From positions 1,784,001 through 1,848,000 of the forward strand of contig NZ_CP102589.1 of NCBI RefSeq assembly GCF_032818155.1: 64,000 nt of DNA, in the 5' to 3' direction. Positions within the stretch are counted from its first letter, which is position 1. Each line of letters starts with the position of its first letter. Under the pieces are notes generated by a model. The model saw nothing but the letters and a program-made list of their open reading frames with translations. It had not been told where the DNA came from and ran no database searches. The stretch is from Niallia taxi (GTDB lineage Bacteria > Bacillota > Bacilli > Bacillales > Cytobacillaceae). Below are positions 1 to 8,899 of this stretch, piece by piece. The position numbers and the translations under genes were made by a program.

Positions 1-1359
1 TTAGATAATGCAGGGGAACTACTCGGAGCAGCCGCTATCATTCAACAGGACGGAGCTTCTGCAGAAAATAACTGGCAGATCGATGAATACATACAAGAAG
101 GCATGCAGACAGTTTTGCAAAATACATCACAGGCTTTTGTAATTTTGAATGAGCACGGATTTACTATTTTGCAAAATCCTGCACACGAGAAATTTTTGCT
201 CACGCTGCAAAAAGACAGTGCCGCAGAAGCTGTTTGGAAACAGAAGCTAGAAGAGGTGTGTAAGAAGACACTTCAAACAAGACGAATGGTCGAAGAGAAG
301 ATTAGGGGCGAATCAATGGAAGGCAGTGTTAAATGTCTTCCTAACTTAATAGATGGTGTGCTGAAGGGCTGTATTCTGTTCATTGACCACAATATGGAGC
401 AAGCGGAGCTGAGGAAGAAACTAGAGCAATCAAGAAGGATTATTCGCGCACTGGAAACGCAAAGCCGGTTCAAGGATTTTACGATAAACTCTGCGAGAAT
501 GAAAATGGCAGTCCAGCAAGGGAAAATTGCTGCAGATATGGATTATCCCGTTTTTTTGAGAGGGGCTGCAGGAACTGGCAAGAAGATGCTTGCAAATGCC
601 ATTCATAATGACGGGAAAAGAAGATATCAAGCATTTACTGTTGTTGATTGTTTGAAGGATGAGGGAAAGCTTGCAGACTATTTGGGCAGGATGAGTAGTA
701 AGGATATTTCCAGTCATCCGCAAGGAACCGTATATTTTAAAAATATTACAGCATTACCCTTGAACCAACAAATGCAGCTGCATCAAATTGCTCTTAACAG
801 TCAGGGAAATGCAGCTGTCTACCGTTTGATTGTTTCCTCTGATGTAAATGTAGAAACAGCTATGATAGAAGGCGCCTTCCAGAAAGAGCTTTATTATGAC
901 CTGTTGCAAACAAGCATCCATATGCCAGCATTAAAAGAAAGAAAAGAAGACATCGCTCCACTTGTGGAAGAGTGGATTCAGATTGGCAATGAGGAATATG
1001 GTAGCTGTATAACGTCCATTGACCCAGCAGCAATGGAAGTGCTGCAAAATTTCCCATACAATAATAATTTCAAAGAATTGCGGGCAAGTTTAGAGCATTC
1101 ACTTGCAAAATTAGATAGAGGGACAACTACATTAAGTGTTAGTCATCTTGCTTTTTTTGCCAATGCTAAGAACAACCAAGAAGAAAGTAATCCTGATACT
1201 GGGGATAAGCCTCTTTCTGAGCTGGTTGAAGAATATGAAAAGGTCATTATAAAAAAGACAATGGCGGAGCTTGATGGTAATAAGACACTTACTGCAAAAA
1301 AATTAGGCTTATCCGTTCGGAATTTATATTATAAATTGGAAAAATACCAATTGAACTAG
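1..1359 (+). CDS. bkdR: BkdR-type sigma-54 activator-like regulator, degenerate AAA+ domain (5' end outside window)
   Basis: The frame is open from base 1, so the gene is cut by the window edge and the ATG at 103 is internal. The visible part has a PAS-like segment, an AAA+ domain (about bases 490-1110) and a Fis-type helix-turn-helix at the C-terminus (ending KLGLSVRNLYYKLEKYQLN). Its place before buk-lpdV-bkd matches BkdR, the sigma-54 activator of branched-chain degradation in B. subtilis. The ATPase looks broken. Walker A survives as GAAGTGKK near 565, the GAFTGA loop is absent, the Walker B acidic pair is replaced (GTVYFKNI at 724-747), and both arginine-finger positions of the usual FRxDLYYRL are lost (FQKELYYDL at 877-903). 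It probably still binds DNA but should not remodel sigma-54 polymerase. Only 29 bases separate it from buk, so the two are probably co-transcribed. Confidence 0.8.
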   Translation, partial: LDNAGELLGAAAIIQQDGASAENNWQIDEYIQEGMQTVLQNTSQAFVILNEHGFTILQNPAHEKFLLTLQKDSAAEAVWKQKLEEVCKKTLQTRRMVEEKIRGESMEGSVKCLPNLIDGVLKGCILFIDHNMEQAELRKKLEQSRRIIRALETQSRFKDFTINSARMKMAVQQGKIAADMDYPVFLRGAAGTGKKMLANAIHNDGKRRYQAFTVVDCLKDEGKLADYLGRMSSKDISSHPQGTVYFKNITALPLNQQMQLHQIALNSQGNAAVYRLIVSSDVNVETAMIEGAFQKELYYDLLQTSIHMPALKERKEDIAPLVEEWIQIGNEEYGSCITSIDPAAMEVLQNFPYNNNFKELRASLEHSLAKLDRGTTTLSVSHLAFFANAKNNQEESNPDTGDKPLSELVEEYEKVIIKKTMAELDGNKTLTAKKLGLSVRNLYYKLEKYQLN

Positions 1360-1388
1360 CTGCTAATAAAAGGGGAGGATTGTCAAAG

Positions 1389-2495
1389 ATGAAGAAAAAA
1401 CATCGCATATTAATCATAAATCCGAAAGCGGATGCAACTGCTATTGCATTATATGAGAATGAAGTACCCATCTTTGAACAATCTATCATACAGGAGGATA
1501 CAAAAGGTTATTCTGCTGTCTCGCTTCAAGCACCAGCTCGGACCAAAAAAATTCTTGATTTTCTTTTGTCAGAAGGCATTAACCTATCCAAAATTAATGC
1601 TGTTGCCGGAAGAGGCGGGCTGCTAAAGCCGATTAAAGGCGGTACATACATGGTTAACGACGAGATGCTAGAAGACCTGAGAGCTGGTGAAAGAGGAGAG
1701 CACGCCTCCAATTTAGGAGGAATTATTGCTGCAGACATTGCTAGTGGATTGAATATCCCTGCATTTATTGTTGACCCTGTTGTCGTTGATGAGCTAGATG
1801 ATGTAGCAAGGATATCAGGCTATCCACTCATCTCAAGAAAAAGTGTATTTCATGCACTGAATCATAAAGCATGCGGAAGAAGAGCTGCCATGGAGCTTGG
1901 CAAGCGCTATGAGGACTGTCATTTTATTGTGGCACATCTTGGCGATGGGATTACGATAGGGGCGCACAAGCAAGGCAAGGTCATTGACGTGAATAATGGT
2001 TTGAATGGAGAAGGCCCTTTCAGTCCTGAAAGAGCAGGCAGCCTCCCACACGGAGATTTGATCGACCTTTGCTATTCAGGTAAGTACAGCTATAAGGAAA
2101 TGAAAGAGCAATTGCTGTACCATGCAGGGATTTCAGGCTATTTAAATAAGAACGATCTCACCCAATTAGAGGAAGGCATGAAGGATGGGAGCGAGCAGGA
2201 TGAACTCATTTTCCGTGCGTTAGCGTATCAAGTAGCGAAGGAAATCGGGAGTGCGAGCACGGTCCTGTCAGGCCAAATTGACGCGATTATTTTAACTGGG
2301 GTGATGGCATACAGCCATTTACTCGTTGATGAAATTGTGAAAAGAACAAATTGGATTGCAGATGTGTTTACATATCCAGGTGAAAATGACATGCAATCAC
2401 TTGCGAACGGCTGTTTACGTGTACTTCGCGGTGAAGAGCAAGCAAAAGAATATACACATAAAGTTGGAAAACAGGAGAGTGAATTATATGGCTAA
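1389..2495 (+). CDS. buk: Butyrate kinase / branched-chain acyl kinase
   Basis: A 368-residue acetokinase-family enzyme that converts branched-chain acyl phosphates or butyryl phosphate to acids with ATP formation in the cytoplasm. The N-terminus ILIINPKADATAIALYENE and the VAHLGDG and NGEGPFSPERAG segments are typical of Buk. A TTG nine bases upstream lies one base from the GGAGG at 1374-1378, whereas the ATG at 1389 has a normal 10-base spacing, so the ATG is taken. It is the first gene of the bkd unit and overlaps lpdV by 8 bases. The partner genes ptb and bcd, which precede buk in B. subtilis, are not between the regulator and buk here, so the source of its acyl-phosphate substrate is not visible in the window. 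Confidence 0.93.
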   Translation: MKKKHRILIINPKADATAIALYENEVPIFEQSIIQEDTKGYSAVSLQAPARTKKILDFLLSEGINLSKINAVAGRGGLLKPIKGGTYMVNDEMLEDLRAGERGEHASNLGGIIAADIASGLNIPAFIVDPVVVDELDDVARISGYPLISRKSVFHALNHKACGRRAAMELGKRYEDCHFIVAHLGDGITIGAHKQGKVIDVNNGLNGEGPFSPERAGSLPHGDLIDLCYSGKYSYKEMKEQLLYHAGISGYLNKNDLTQLEEGMKDGSEQDELIFRALAYQVAKEIGSASTVLSGQIDAIILTGVMAYSHLLVDEIVKRTNWIADVFTYPGENDMQSLANGCLRVLRGEEQAKEYTHKVGKQESELYG

Positions 2496-3909
2496 TGAAT
2501 ATGATTTAGTTATTTTAGGCGGAGGTACTGGCGGCTATGTTGCCGCAATCCGCGCCTCCCAATTAGGTCTTAAAACAGCCATCGTGGAAAAAAGCAAGCT
2601 TGGCGGAACATGCCTGCATAATGGCTGTATTCCAAGCAAAGCATTATTGAGAAGTGCGGAAGTTTATGCCACTGCAAAAAAAGCGGAGGACTTTGGTGTA
2701 CTTACGAGTAATGTGAGTCTTGACTTTGGAAAAGTTCAAGCGAGAAAGGCTGGGATTGTCCAAAAGCTTCATAGTGGTGTGCAATATTTAATGAAAAAAG
2801 GCAAAATAGACGTTTATGAAGGAAACGGAAGAATCCTCGGTCCATCCATCTTCTCACCAATACCAGGAACCATTTCGGTGGAAATGAATAATGGAGAAGA
2901 AAATGAAATGCTGCTTCCAAAAAACGTCATAGTTTCAACGGGTTCAAGGCCAAATGCATTGCCAGGACTAGACGTTGATGGAAAGTATGTTCTTAGCTCT
3001 GAGGAAGCATTGAAAATGGAGGAGCTTCCTAAATCCATTCTAATTGTTGGCGGCGGTGTTATTGGAGTGGAGTGGGCTTCCATGCTTGCTGATTTTGATG
3101 TCGATGTTACGGTAATTGAATATAGTAACACCATTGTTCCTACGGAAGATAAAGAAATCAGCTTAGAGCTGAAAAAACAGCTGGAAAAGAAGGGCGTTAA
3201 GGTCGTTACAGGTGCTAAAGTACTGTCTGAGACATTAGAGAAAAAAGAACAAGTTTCAATCCAAGCCGAAATCAAGGGCGAAAAGGTATTTTTTGCTGCT
3301 GAAAAGGTGCTTGTGTCGGTTGGCAGAATTGGCAATGTAGAAGGCATTGGGTTAGAGAATACAGATATTATTGTGAACAATAATAAAATAGAAGTTAATG
3401 ACCATTTCCAAACAAAGGAATCTCATATTTACGCGATTGGTGATGTAATCGGAGGTCTGCAGCTTGCCCATGTTGCTTCTCACGAAGGATTGAAGGCTGT
3501 CGAACACATTGCAGGATTAACGCCAGAGCGTCTCGATTATCAAAAAATCGCTAAATGTATTTATACACATCCGGAAGTAGCAAGCATTGGTTATTCTGAG
3601 GAAGAGGCTATTGCTAAGGGCTTTGCTATTAAAAAAGGAAAGTTTTCCTTCCAAGCAATCGGTAAGGCATTGGTGCATGGCGAACAGGAAGGCTTTGTCA
3701 AAATAATCGCAGACCGCAAAACAGATGACATATTGGGTGTTCATATTATTGGTCCACATGCTACAGATATGATTTCAGAAGCGGCACTTGCGATGGTGCT
3801 TGATGCGGCTCCGTGGGAAATTGGAGCAACCATACATCCTCACCCGACATTGTCGGAAGCAATTGGAGAGGCTGCACTTGCAGTCGATGGAAAGGAGATA
3901 CACGGATGA
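2488..3909 (+). CDS. lpdV: Dihydrolipoyl dehydrogenase, E3 of branched-chain 2-oxoacid dehydrogenase
   Basis: A 473-residue FAD- and NAD-dependent disulfide oxidoreductase that reoxidises the lipoyl group of BkdB. The N-terminal Rossmann fold (ILGGGTGGYVAA) binds FAD, the redox disulfide is C42/C47 (GGTCLHNGC), a second Rossmann motif (VGGGVIGVEWAS) binds NAD, and the C-terminal dimer domain carries HPHPTLSE with the catalytic histidine. The long upstream frame back to 2356 is inside buk. The ATG at 2488 follows GGAGAG and overlaps the buk stop, which suggests translational coupling. Length matches the B. subtilis bkd-operon E3. Confidence 0.95.
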   Translation: MANEYDLVILGGGTGGYVAAIRASQLGLKTAIVEKSKLGGTCLHNGCIPSKALLRSAEVYATAKKAEDFGVLTSNVSLDFGKVQARKAGIVQKLHSGVQYLMKKGKIDVYEGNGRILGPSIFSPIPGTISVEMNNGEENEMLLPKNVIVSTGSRPNALPGLDVDGKYVLSSEEALKMEELPKSILIVGGGVIGVEWASMLADFDVDVTVIEYSNTIVPTEDKEISLELKKQLEKKGVKVVTGAKVLSETLEKKEQVSIQAEIKGEKVFFAAEKVLVSVGRIGNVEGIGLENTDIIVNNNKIEVNDHFQTKESHIYAIGDVIGGLQLAHVASHEGLKAVEHIAGLTPERLDYQKIAKCIYTHPEVASIGYSEEEAIAKGFAIKKGKFSFQAIGKALVHGEQEGFVKIIADRKTDDILGVHIIGPHATDMISEAALAMVLDAAPWEIGATIHPHPTLSEAIGEAALAVDGKEIHG

Positions 3910-3962
3910 TGCAAATAGTAGGGGATAATAAAGTAAGACAAGGAAATGTAGGAGGTAATAAA

Positions 3963-4955
3963 ATGGTAGAAAAACGCCATTTACAGGCAGGATTAACGGA
4001 TGAGCAAGTACTTGAAATGTATAGATATATGCTGCTGGCACGCCGCATTGATGAAAGGATGTGGCTGTTAAATCGTTCAGGTAAAATTCCTTTTGTTGTT
4101 TCATGCCAAGGGCAAGAAGCAGCTCAAGTAGGTACAGCATTTGCTTTTGACAGGGCGAAAGATTATTCGTTGCCGTATTATCGTGATTTAGGGGTTGTGC
4201 TTGCATTCGGACAAACACCTAAGGAAATTATGCTGCAAGGGTTTGCGAAGGCAGAGGACCCGAACTCAGGCGGCAGACAAATGCCAGGACATTTCGGACA
4301 AAAGAAAAACCGGATCGTGACAGGCTCTTCACCTGTAACAACACAGGTTCCTCATGCTGTCGGAATTGCGTTGGCAGGAAAAATCGAGAAAAAAGACTTT
4401 GTTACCTATGTGAGCTTTGGAGAAGGATCTTCCAATCAGGGTGATTTCCATGAAGGAGCCAATTTCGCTGGAGTGCATAAACTCCCAGTCATTTTCGTTT
4501 GCGAAAATAATAAATATGCTATTTCTGTTCCAATTGAAAAGCAATTGGCTTGTGAAAATGTTTCTGACAGAGCAATCGGATACGGCATGCCTGGTTATAC
4601 AGTCGATGGTAACGATCCGATTGAAGTATACCGTGTCACAAAAGAAGCGGTTGACAGAGCAAGAAGAGGCGAAGGACCAACTTTGATTGAGACAGTATCA
4701 TACCGCTTAACGCCTCACTCTTCTGACGATGATGACAGAGCATACAGAGGTCGTGAAGAAGTGGCAGAAGCAAAAGCGAAGGATCCAGTGATTACATTCA
4801 AGCAATACTTATTAGACACAGGCGTTCTGACAGAAGAAATGGATAAAGAGCTTAATGCTGACATGATGCAAATCATTGATGATGCAACAGAATATGCAGA
4901 AAAAGCTCCATATGCAAAACCTGAAGATGCGATGAATTATGTGTACGGGAATTAA
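3963..4955 (+). CDS. bkdAA: Branched-chain 2-oxoacid dehydrogenase E1 alpha subunit
   Basis: A 330-residue thiamine diphosphate-dependent E1 alpha subunit that decarboxylates the 2-oxo acids of valine, leucine and isoleucine together with BkdAB. The TPP-binding stretch from SFGEGSSNQGDFHEG through CENNKYAISVP is clear, and the phosphorylation-loop region reads YRLTPHSSDDDD. The start at 3963 is set by GGAGG at 3951-3955, because the open frame further upstream overlaps lpdV. A 53-base gap follows lpdV and a 14-base gap precedes bkdAB. The product may supply branched-chain acyl-CoA primers for iso/anteiso fatty acids. Confidence 0.95.
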   Translation: MVEKRHLQAGLTDEQVLEMYRYMLLARRIDERMWLLNRSGKIPFVVSCQGQEAAQVGTAFAFDRAKDYSLPYYRDLGVVLAFGQTPKEIMLQGFAKAEDPNSGGRQMPGHFGQKKNRIVTGSSPVTTQVPHAVGIALAGKIEKKDFVTYVSFGEGSSNQGDFHEGANFAGVHKLPVIFVCENNKYAISVPIEKQLACENVSDRAIGYGMPGYTVDGNDPIEVYRVTKEAVDRARRGEGPTLIETVSYRLTPHSSDDDDRAYRGREEVAEAKAKDPVITFKQYLLDTGVLTEEMDKELNADMMQIIDDATEYAEKAPYAKPEDAMNYVYGN

Positions 4956-4969
4956 GGGGGAAAGAAATA

Positions 4970-5953
4970 ATGGCAGTTATTTCATATATTGATGCAGTTA
5001 CTATGGCCATCAGAGAAGAGATGGAAAGAGATGATAAGGTATTTATTTTAGGTGAGGATGTTGGCGTTAAAGGCGGCGTATTTAAGGCAACAACCGGATT
5101 ATATGAGCAGTTTGGTGAAGCAAGAGTCATTGATGCACCACTGGCAGAGTCTGCGATTGCAGGTGTTGGAATTGGTGCGGCAATGTATGGAATGAAGCCG
5201 ATTGCTGAAATGCAGTTTGCTGATTTCATTATGCCTGCAGTTAACCAAATAGTCTCAGAGGCGGCAAAAATCCGCTATCGCTCGAACAATGACTGGACTT
5301 GTCCTATCGTTATTCGTGCACCATACGGCGGAGGTATCCATGGCGCTCTTTATCATTCCCAATCAGTGGAAGCGATGTTTGCGAACACACCTGGTTTGAA
5401 AATTGTTATGCCTTCTACACCTTATGATGTGAAGGGACTATTAAAAGCAGCTGTCCGCGACCCTGATCCTGTATTGTTCTTTGAGCATAAACGTGCCTAT
5501 CGTTTGATTAAAGGCGAGGTGCCAGAAGACGATTATGTGCTGCCGATCGGTAAGGCAGATGTGAAGCGTGAGGGCGAGGATATCACTGTCATTACATACG
5601 GATTATGTGTGCATTTTGCATTACAGGCAGCAGAAAAGCTTGCTGAAGACGGGATTTCTGCACATGTATTGGATTTACGCACTGTTTATCCGCTTGATCA
5701 AGAAGCAATTATTGAGGCTGCTTCAAAAACAGGAAAGGTACTCCTAATTACAGAGGACAACAAAGAAGGAAGTATCATTAGTGAAGTTGCAGCGATTATT
5801 GCTGAAAATTGCCTATTTGACTTAGATGCGCCGATTATGAGACTTGCAGGTCCAGATATCCCAGCAATGCCTTATGCGCCAACAATGGAAAAACACTTCA
5901 TTATCAGCCCAGAAAAAGTCGAAAATGCAATGCGTAAGCTGGCAGAATTTTAA
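4970..5953 (+). CDS. bkdAB: Branched-chain 2-oxoacid dehydrogenase E1 beta subunit
   Basis: A 327-residue E1 beta subunit with a transketolase pyrimidine-binding domain (residues about 1-180, containing GEDVGVKGGVFKAT and PLAESAI) and a C-terminal transketolase domain. It forms an alpha2-beta2 heterotetramer with BkdAA. The gene follows bkdAA by 14 bases with the ribosome site GGGGGAAAG, and bkdB starts 25 bases downstream, as in the B. subtilis operon. Length is normal for the family. Confidence 0.95.
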   Translation: MAVISYIDAVTMAIREEMERDDKVFILGEDVGVKGGVFKATTGLYEQFGEARVIDAPLAESAIAGVGIGAAMYGMKPIAEMQFADFIMPAVNQIVSEAAKIRYRSNNDWTCPIVIRAPYGGGIHGALYHSQSVEAMFANTPGLKIVMPSTPYDVKGLLKAAVRDPDPVLFFEHKRAYRLIKGEVPEDDYVLPIGKADVKREGEDITVITYGLCVHFALQAAEKLAEDGISAHVLDLRTVYPLDQEAIIEAASKTGKVLLITEDNKEGSIISEVAAIIAENCLFDLDAPIMRLAGPDIPAMPYAPTMEKHFIISPEKVENAMRKLAEF

Positions 5954-5978
5954 TCGGCTAAGGATAAGGAGGGATACT

Positions 5979-7262
5979 ATGTCCAGTGAAAAAATAACAA
6001 TGCCAAAGCTTGGTGAAAGCGTAACAGAGGGAACAATCAGCAAATGGCTGGTTTCTGTCGGTGACACTGTCAAGAAGTATGAACCATTGGCTGAGGTAAT
6101 GACAGATAAAGTAAATGCAGAAATACCATCATCCTTTACTGGAAGTGTCAAGGAGCTGATAGCAGGTGAAGGAGACACACTGCAGGTTGGTGAAGTCATC
6201 TGTATCCTTGATGTCGAAGGAGAAGAAGAAGTAACAGTAGTAACTGCAAGCAAGCAAAACGCTGAGAGCAGCAGCAAGGAGGAGAATTCTGTTTCTAATA
6301 AATCCAGATATTCTCCAGCTGTGCTTCGTCTGTCACAGGAGGCGGGTCTTGACCTGAGCCAGATAAAAGGCACGGGAATGGGTGGAAGAATTACAAGGAA
6401 GGACGTCCAAGCTGCTATTAGCGGAGGACAGAAGCCACAGCAGGATTTACAAGTTCCTACAACAACAGCACCAGTCGTGCAAAAGGAACCACAAACAGAG
6501 CCTGTCGTAACTCAAGCGCCTACCCAGCAAATGGAGCCAGTCGTGCAAATACAGACTTCTCCTGGAGATGTGGAGATTCCGGTAACTGGTATCCGCAAGG
6601 CTATTGCTGCTAATATGAAAAAGAGCAAGCATGATATACCGCATGCATGGACGATGATTGAAGTGGATGCAACGAAGCTAGTGAATTACCGCAATGAAGT
6701 GAAGGATTCCTTCAAAAAGGACGAAGGCTATAATCTTACATATTTTGCGTTCTTTGTTAAGGCAGTTGCCCAAACATTGAAGGAATTCCCGGAAATCAAC
6801 TCAACATGGGCAGGCGATAAGATTATCCGCAAAAAGGATATTAATATCTCAATCGCTGTTGCAACAGAAGCTGCTTTATACGTGCCAGTGATTAAAAATG
6901 CAGATGAAAAGTCGGTAAAAGGTATTGCCAGAGAGATTACAGAGCTTGCCGCTAAAGCAAGAAAGGGTACATTGCAGCTTCACGAAATGGAAGGCGGCAC
7001 CTTTACTGTTAATAATACTGGCTCATTCGGTTCTGTTCAGTCTATGGGGATTATTAATCATCCGCAAGCAGCCATATTACAAGTAGAATCCATTGTCAAA
7101 AGACCTGTTATTAAGGATGGCATGATTGCGATTAGTGATATGGTAAATCTATGCATGTCACTTGACCATCGTGTGCTTGACGGGTTGGTGTGCGGAAGAT
7201 TTATGCAGCGCCTGAAGGAAAGAATAGAAAACACAACAAAAGAATCAACGCCAATCTATTAA
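5979..7262 (+). CDS. bkdB: Lipoamide acyltransferase E2 of branched-chain 2-oxoacid dehydrogenase
   Basis: A 427-residue E2 core. Residues 1-80 are a lipoyl domain with the lipoylated lysine at K44 (MTDKVNAE). Residues about 105-145 are the E3/E1-binding domain (SRYSPAVLRLS, GTGMGGRITRKDV). A Pro/Thr/Gln linker follows, and the C-terminal acyltransferase domain ends with the active-site HRVLDG. The start at 5979 follows AAGGAGGG at 5967-5974; the open frame upstream is inside bkdAB. It is the last gene of the operon. No clear terminator follows in the 110 bases before brxB, so some read-through is possible. Confidence 0.95.
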   Translation: MSSEKITMPKLGESVTEGTISKWLVSVGDTVKKYEPLAEVMTDKVNAEIPSSFTGSVKELIAGEGDTLQVGEVICILDVEGEEEVTVVTASKQNAESSSKEENSVSNKSRYSPAVLRLSQEAGLDLSQIKGTGMGGRITRKDVQAAISGGQKPQQDLQVPTTTAPVVQKEPQTEPVVTQAPTQQMEPVVQIQTSPGDVEIPVTGIRKAIAANMKKSKHDIPHAWTMIEVDATKLVNYRNEVKDSFKKDEGYNLTYFAFFVKAVAQTLKEFPEINSTWAGDKIIRKKDINISIAVATEAALYVPVIKNADEKSVKGIAREITELAAKARKGTLQLHEMEGGTFTVNNTGSFGSVQSMGIINHPQAAILQVESIVKRPVIKDGMIAISDMVNLCMSLDHRVLDGLVCGRFMQRLKERIENTTKESTPIY

Positions 7263-7372
7263 TGGGATGTAATCATATTTATTGAAAGTTACATGTCAAT
7301 TGATAATAATAAGGTATGATGATTGATTTGGACAATTATGTTCTAAACAAATATATCGGAGGGGGCAAAATA

Positions 7373-7810
7373 ATGAATATCGATTTCAATTTATTCATGA
7401 ACGATGTTGTTCGCCAAGCACGCCAAGACATGGAAGAAGCAGGTTATAAAGAGCTTACTACACCTGAATCAGTGGATGAGGCATTCGCTAAAAAAGGAAC
7501 GACATTAGTGTTGGTCAATTCTGTTTGCGGATGTGCAGGAGGCATTGCCCGTCCAGCTGCAGGATATTCGTTGCATTATAAAAAGAAACCAGATCATTTA
7601 GTGACAGTATTCGCAGGTCAGGATAAGGAAGCAACAGAAAAAGCAAGAGCCTACTTCACAGGATATCCGCCATCCTCTCCATCCTTCGCATTGTTAAAGG
7701 ATGGGCAAATCGTAAAAATGGTAGAGCGCCATGAAATCGAAGGACATGATCCAATGGAAGTAGTTGGCAAGCTGCAGCATGCATTTGAAGAATATTGTGA
7801 CGAAGTATAA
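7373..7810 (+). CDS. brxB: Bacilliredoxin BrxB
   Basis: A 145-residue thioredoxin-fold protein with the bacilliredoxin active site C52-G-C54 (NSVCGCAGG). Family members remove bacillithiol from oxidised protein thiols in the cytosol. Length and motif match B. subtilis BrxB (YqiW), which is also next to bkdB. The ATG at 7373 follows GGAGGGGG at 7358-7365. A possible sigma-A promoter lies upstream (TTGAAA at 7282, 17 bases, AATAAT at 7305). A strong terminator follows. Confidence 0.92.
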   Translation: MNIDFNLFMNDVVRQARQDMEEAGYKELTTPESVDEAFAKKGTTLVLVNSVCGCAGGIARPAAGYSLHYKKKPDHLVTVFAGQDKEATEKARAYFTGYPPSSPSFALLKDGQIVKMVERHEIEGHDPMEVVGKLQHAFEEYCDEV

Positions 7811-7834
7811 GCTCGGAGCAATAGGACAAAAAAG

Positions 7835-7859
7835 CAGAGGAGAAATCCTCTGTTTTTTT
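7835..7859 (+). terminator. Intrinsic terminator after brxB
   Basis: A 7-bp perfect stem (CAGAGGA/TCCTCTG) with a GAAA tetraloop is followed by seven T residues. Confidence 0.9.
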
Positions 7860-7938
7860 CTTTGGAAACTTTTTCAGAAAAATAGTTCTATTCTATCTAT
7901 CAGAAATTTATTTTTTTAATGAATTTGTATAAAGTGTA

Positions 7939-7984
7939 TTGAATAATTATAAGTTTGTGTTAAAATTCATATAGTTGTATGAAT
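7939..7984 (+). promoter_or_regulatory. Candidate art promoter with overlapping palindrome
   Basis: TTGAAT at 7939-7944 and TAAAAT at 7961-7966 are 16 bases apart and fit a sigma-A promoter. Overlapping the expected start site is the inverted repeat ATTCATA/TATGAAT (7965-7971 and 7978-7984). This position suits a repressor operator. The half-sites resemble the ATTCA/TGAAT elements of arginine boxes but stand in the reverse order, so assignment to AhrC/ArgR is only a guess. Confidence 0.4.
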
Positions 7985-8052
7985 ATAAATCTCATGAGAA
8001 CAGAAAATCATCGCGAAAAATACATCATTATGATTATAGGGGGAAAACTTTA

Positions 8053-8814
8053 ATGAAGAAACTAATGGCACTTATGCTTTTAATGATAGCAATTCTAGCA
8101 GGTTGTGGTACTAGCTCAGACAGTGAGGGATCTGACAAGAAAGAGCTTATTATGGGAACATCTGCGGACTATCCTCCGTTTGAATACATCGATTCAGCGA
8201 AAAGTGAGGAAATCATCGGATTTGATATTGATTTAGCAAATGCACTTGGTGAAAAACTAGGCTATACAATTAAAGTGAAAGATTTTGATTTCAGCGGCTT
8301 GATTCCGGCAATCCAAGCAGGTCAAGTAGACTTGGTCATGTCAGGAATGTCACCAACACCTGAAAGAAAAGAAAATGTTGATTTCAGTGATATTTACTAT
8401 ACGGCACAAGATTTAGTAATCACGAAAAAAGACAGCAATATTAACAGCGTAGAAGATTTAAAAGGTAAAACAATCGGCGTACAGCTTGCATCCATCCAAG
8501 AAGATGCTGCGAAAGAAATCGCAAAAAACGTGGATGTGAAAGTGGAAAACCGTGACCGTATTCCACAATTGGTTGAAGAAATTAAAGCTGGCAGATTCGA
8601 TGCTGCAATCATTGAAGATGTGGTAGCACAAGGATATTTGAAAAAGGATGATTCTTTGAGCTCATTCACTGCTACAGAGGCAAATGATGATGCAGGTTCT
8701 GCAATCGCGTTCCCGAAAGACAGCTCGATGACAAAAGAGTTCAATACTGAATTGAATAAAATGAAAGAAAACGGCGAATTAGATAAGTTAATTGTTAAAT
8801 GGTTTGGTAACTAA
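8053..8814 (+). CDS. artP: Amino-acid ABC transporter substrate-binding lipoprotein ArtP
   Basis: A 253-residue extracytoplasmic solute receptor of the polar amino acid family. The lipoprotein signal peptide ends in the lipobox LAGC, placing the lipidated cysteine near residue 19, and the bacterial periplasmic type 3 fold follows (TSADYPPFEY, GFDIDLANALGEKLGY). The order artP-artQ-artR after brxB matches the B. subtilis arginine transporter (YqiXYZ); arginine as substrate is inferred from that. The ATG at 8053 follows GGGGGAAAAC. A stem-loop directly after the gene may reduce read-through and give more receptor than membrane components. Confidence 0.9.
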   Translation: MKKLMALMLLMIAILAGCGTSSDSEGSDKKELIMGTSADYPPFEYIDSAKSEEIIGFDIDLANALGEKLGYTIKVKDFDFSGLIPAIQAGQVDLVMSGMSPTPERKENVDFSDIYYTAQDLVITKKDSNINSVEDLKGKTIGVQLASIQEDAAKEIAKNVDVKVENRDRIPQLVEEIKAGRFDAAIIEDVVAQGYLKKDDSLSSFTATEANDDAGSAIAFPKDSSMTKEFNTELNKMKENGELDKLIVKWFGN

Positions 8815-8831
8815 TATAAATAAATAGCTTA

Positions 8832-8880
8832 AATAAGAAAAACGTTTAAAGAGGCACTCTTTAACGTTTTCTTATTTTTT
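8832..8880 (+). terminator. Intercistronic terminator/attenuator between artP and artQ
   Basis: A long stem of about 20 bp with two single-base bulges (arms 8832-8853 and 8857-8876, loop GCA) is followed by TTTTTT. artQ starts only 20 bases later, so the hairpin probably sets the ratio of ArtP to ArtQR by partial termination and may protect the artP 3' end. Confidence 0.8.
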
Positions 8881-8899
8881 GAAAGGATTGAGTTATAGA

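Noticed and set aside
2814..3380. 188-codon minus-strand frame
   Set aside because: It lies wholly opposite lpdV, has low-complexity Ser/Phe-rich composition and no ribosome site; it is a shadow frame.
5822..6373. 183-codon minus-strand frame
   Set aside because: Antisense to the end of bkdAB and start of bkdB, both well-conserved enzymes; no family match.
7263..7372. Strong terminator between bkdB and brxB
   Set aside because: No stem followed by a T run is visible; a weak promoter is more likely here.
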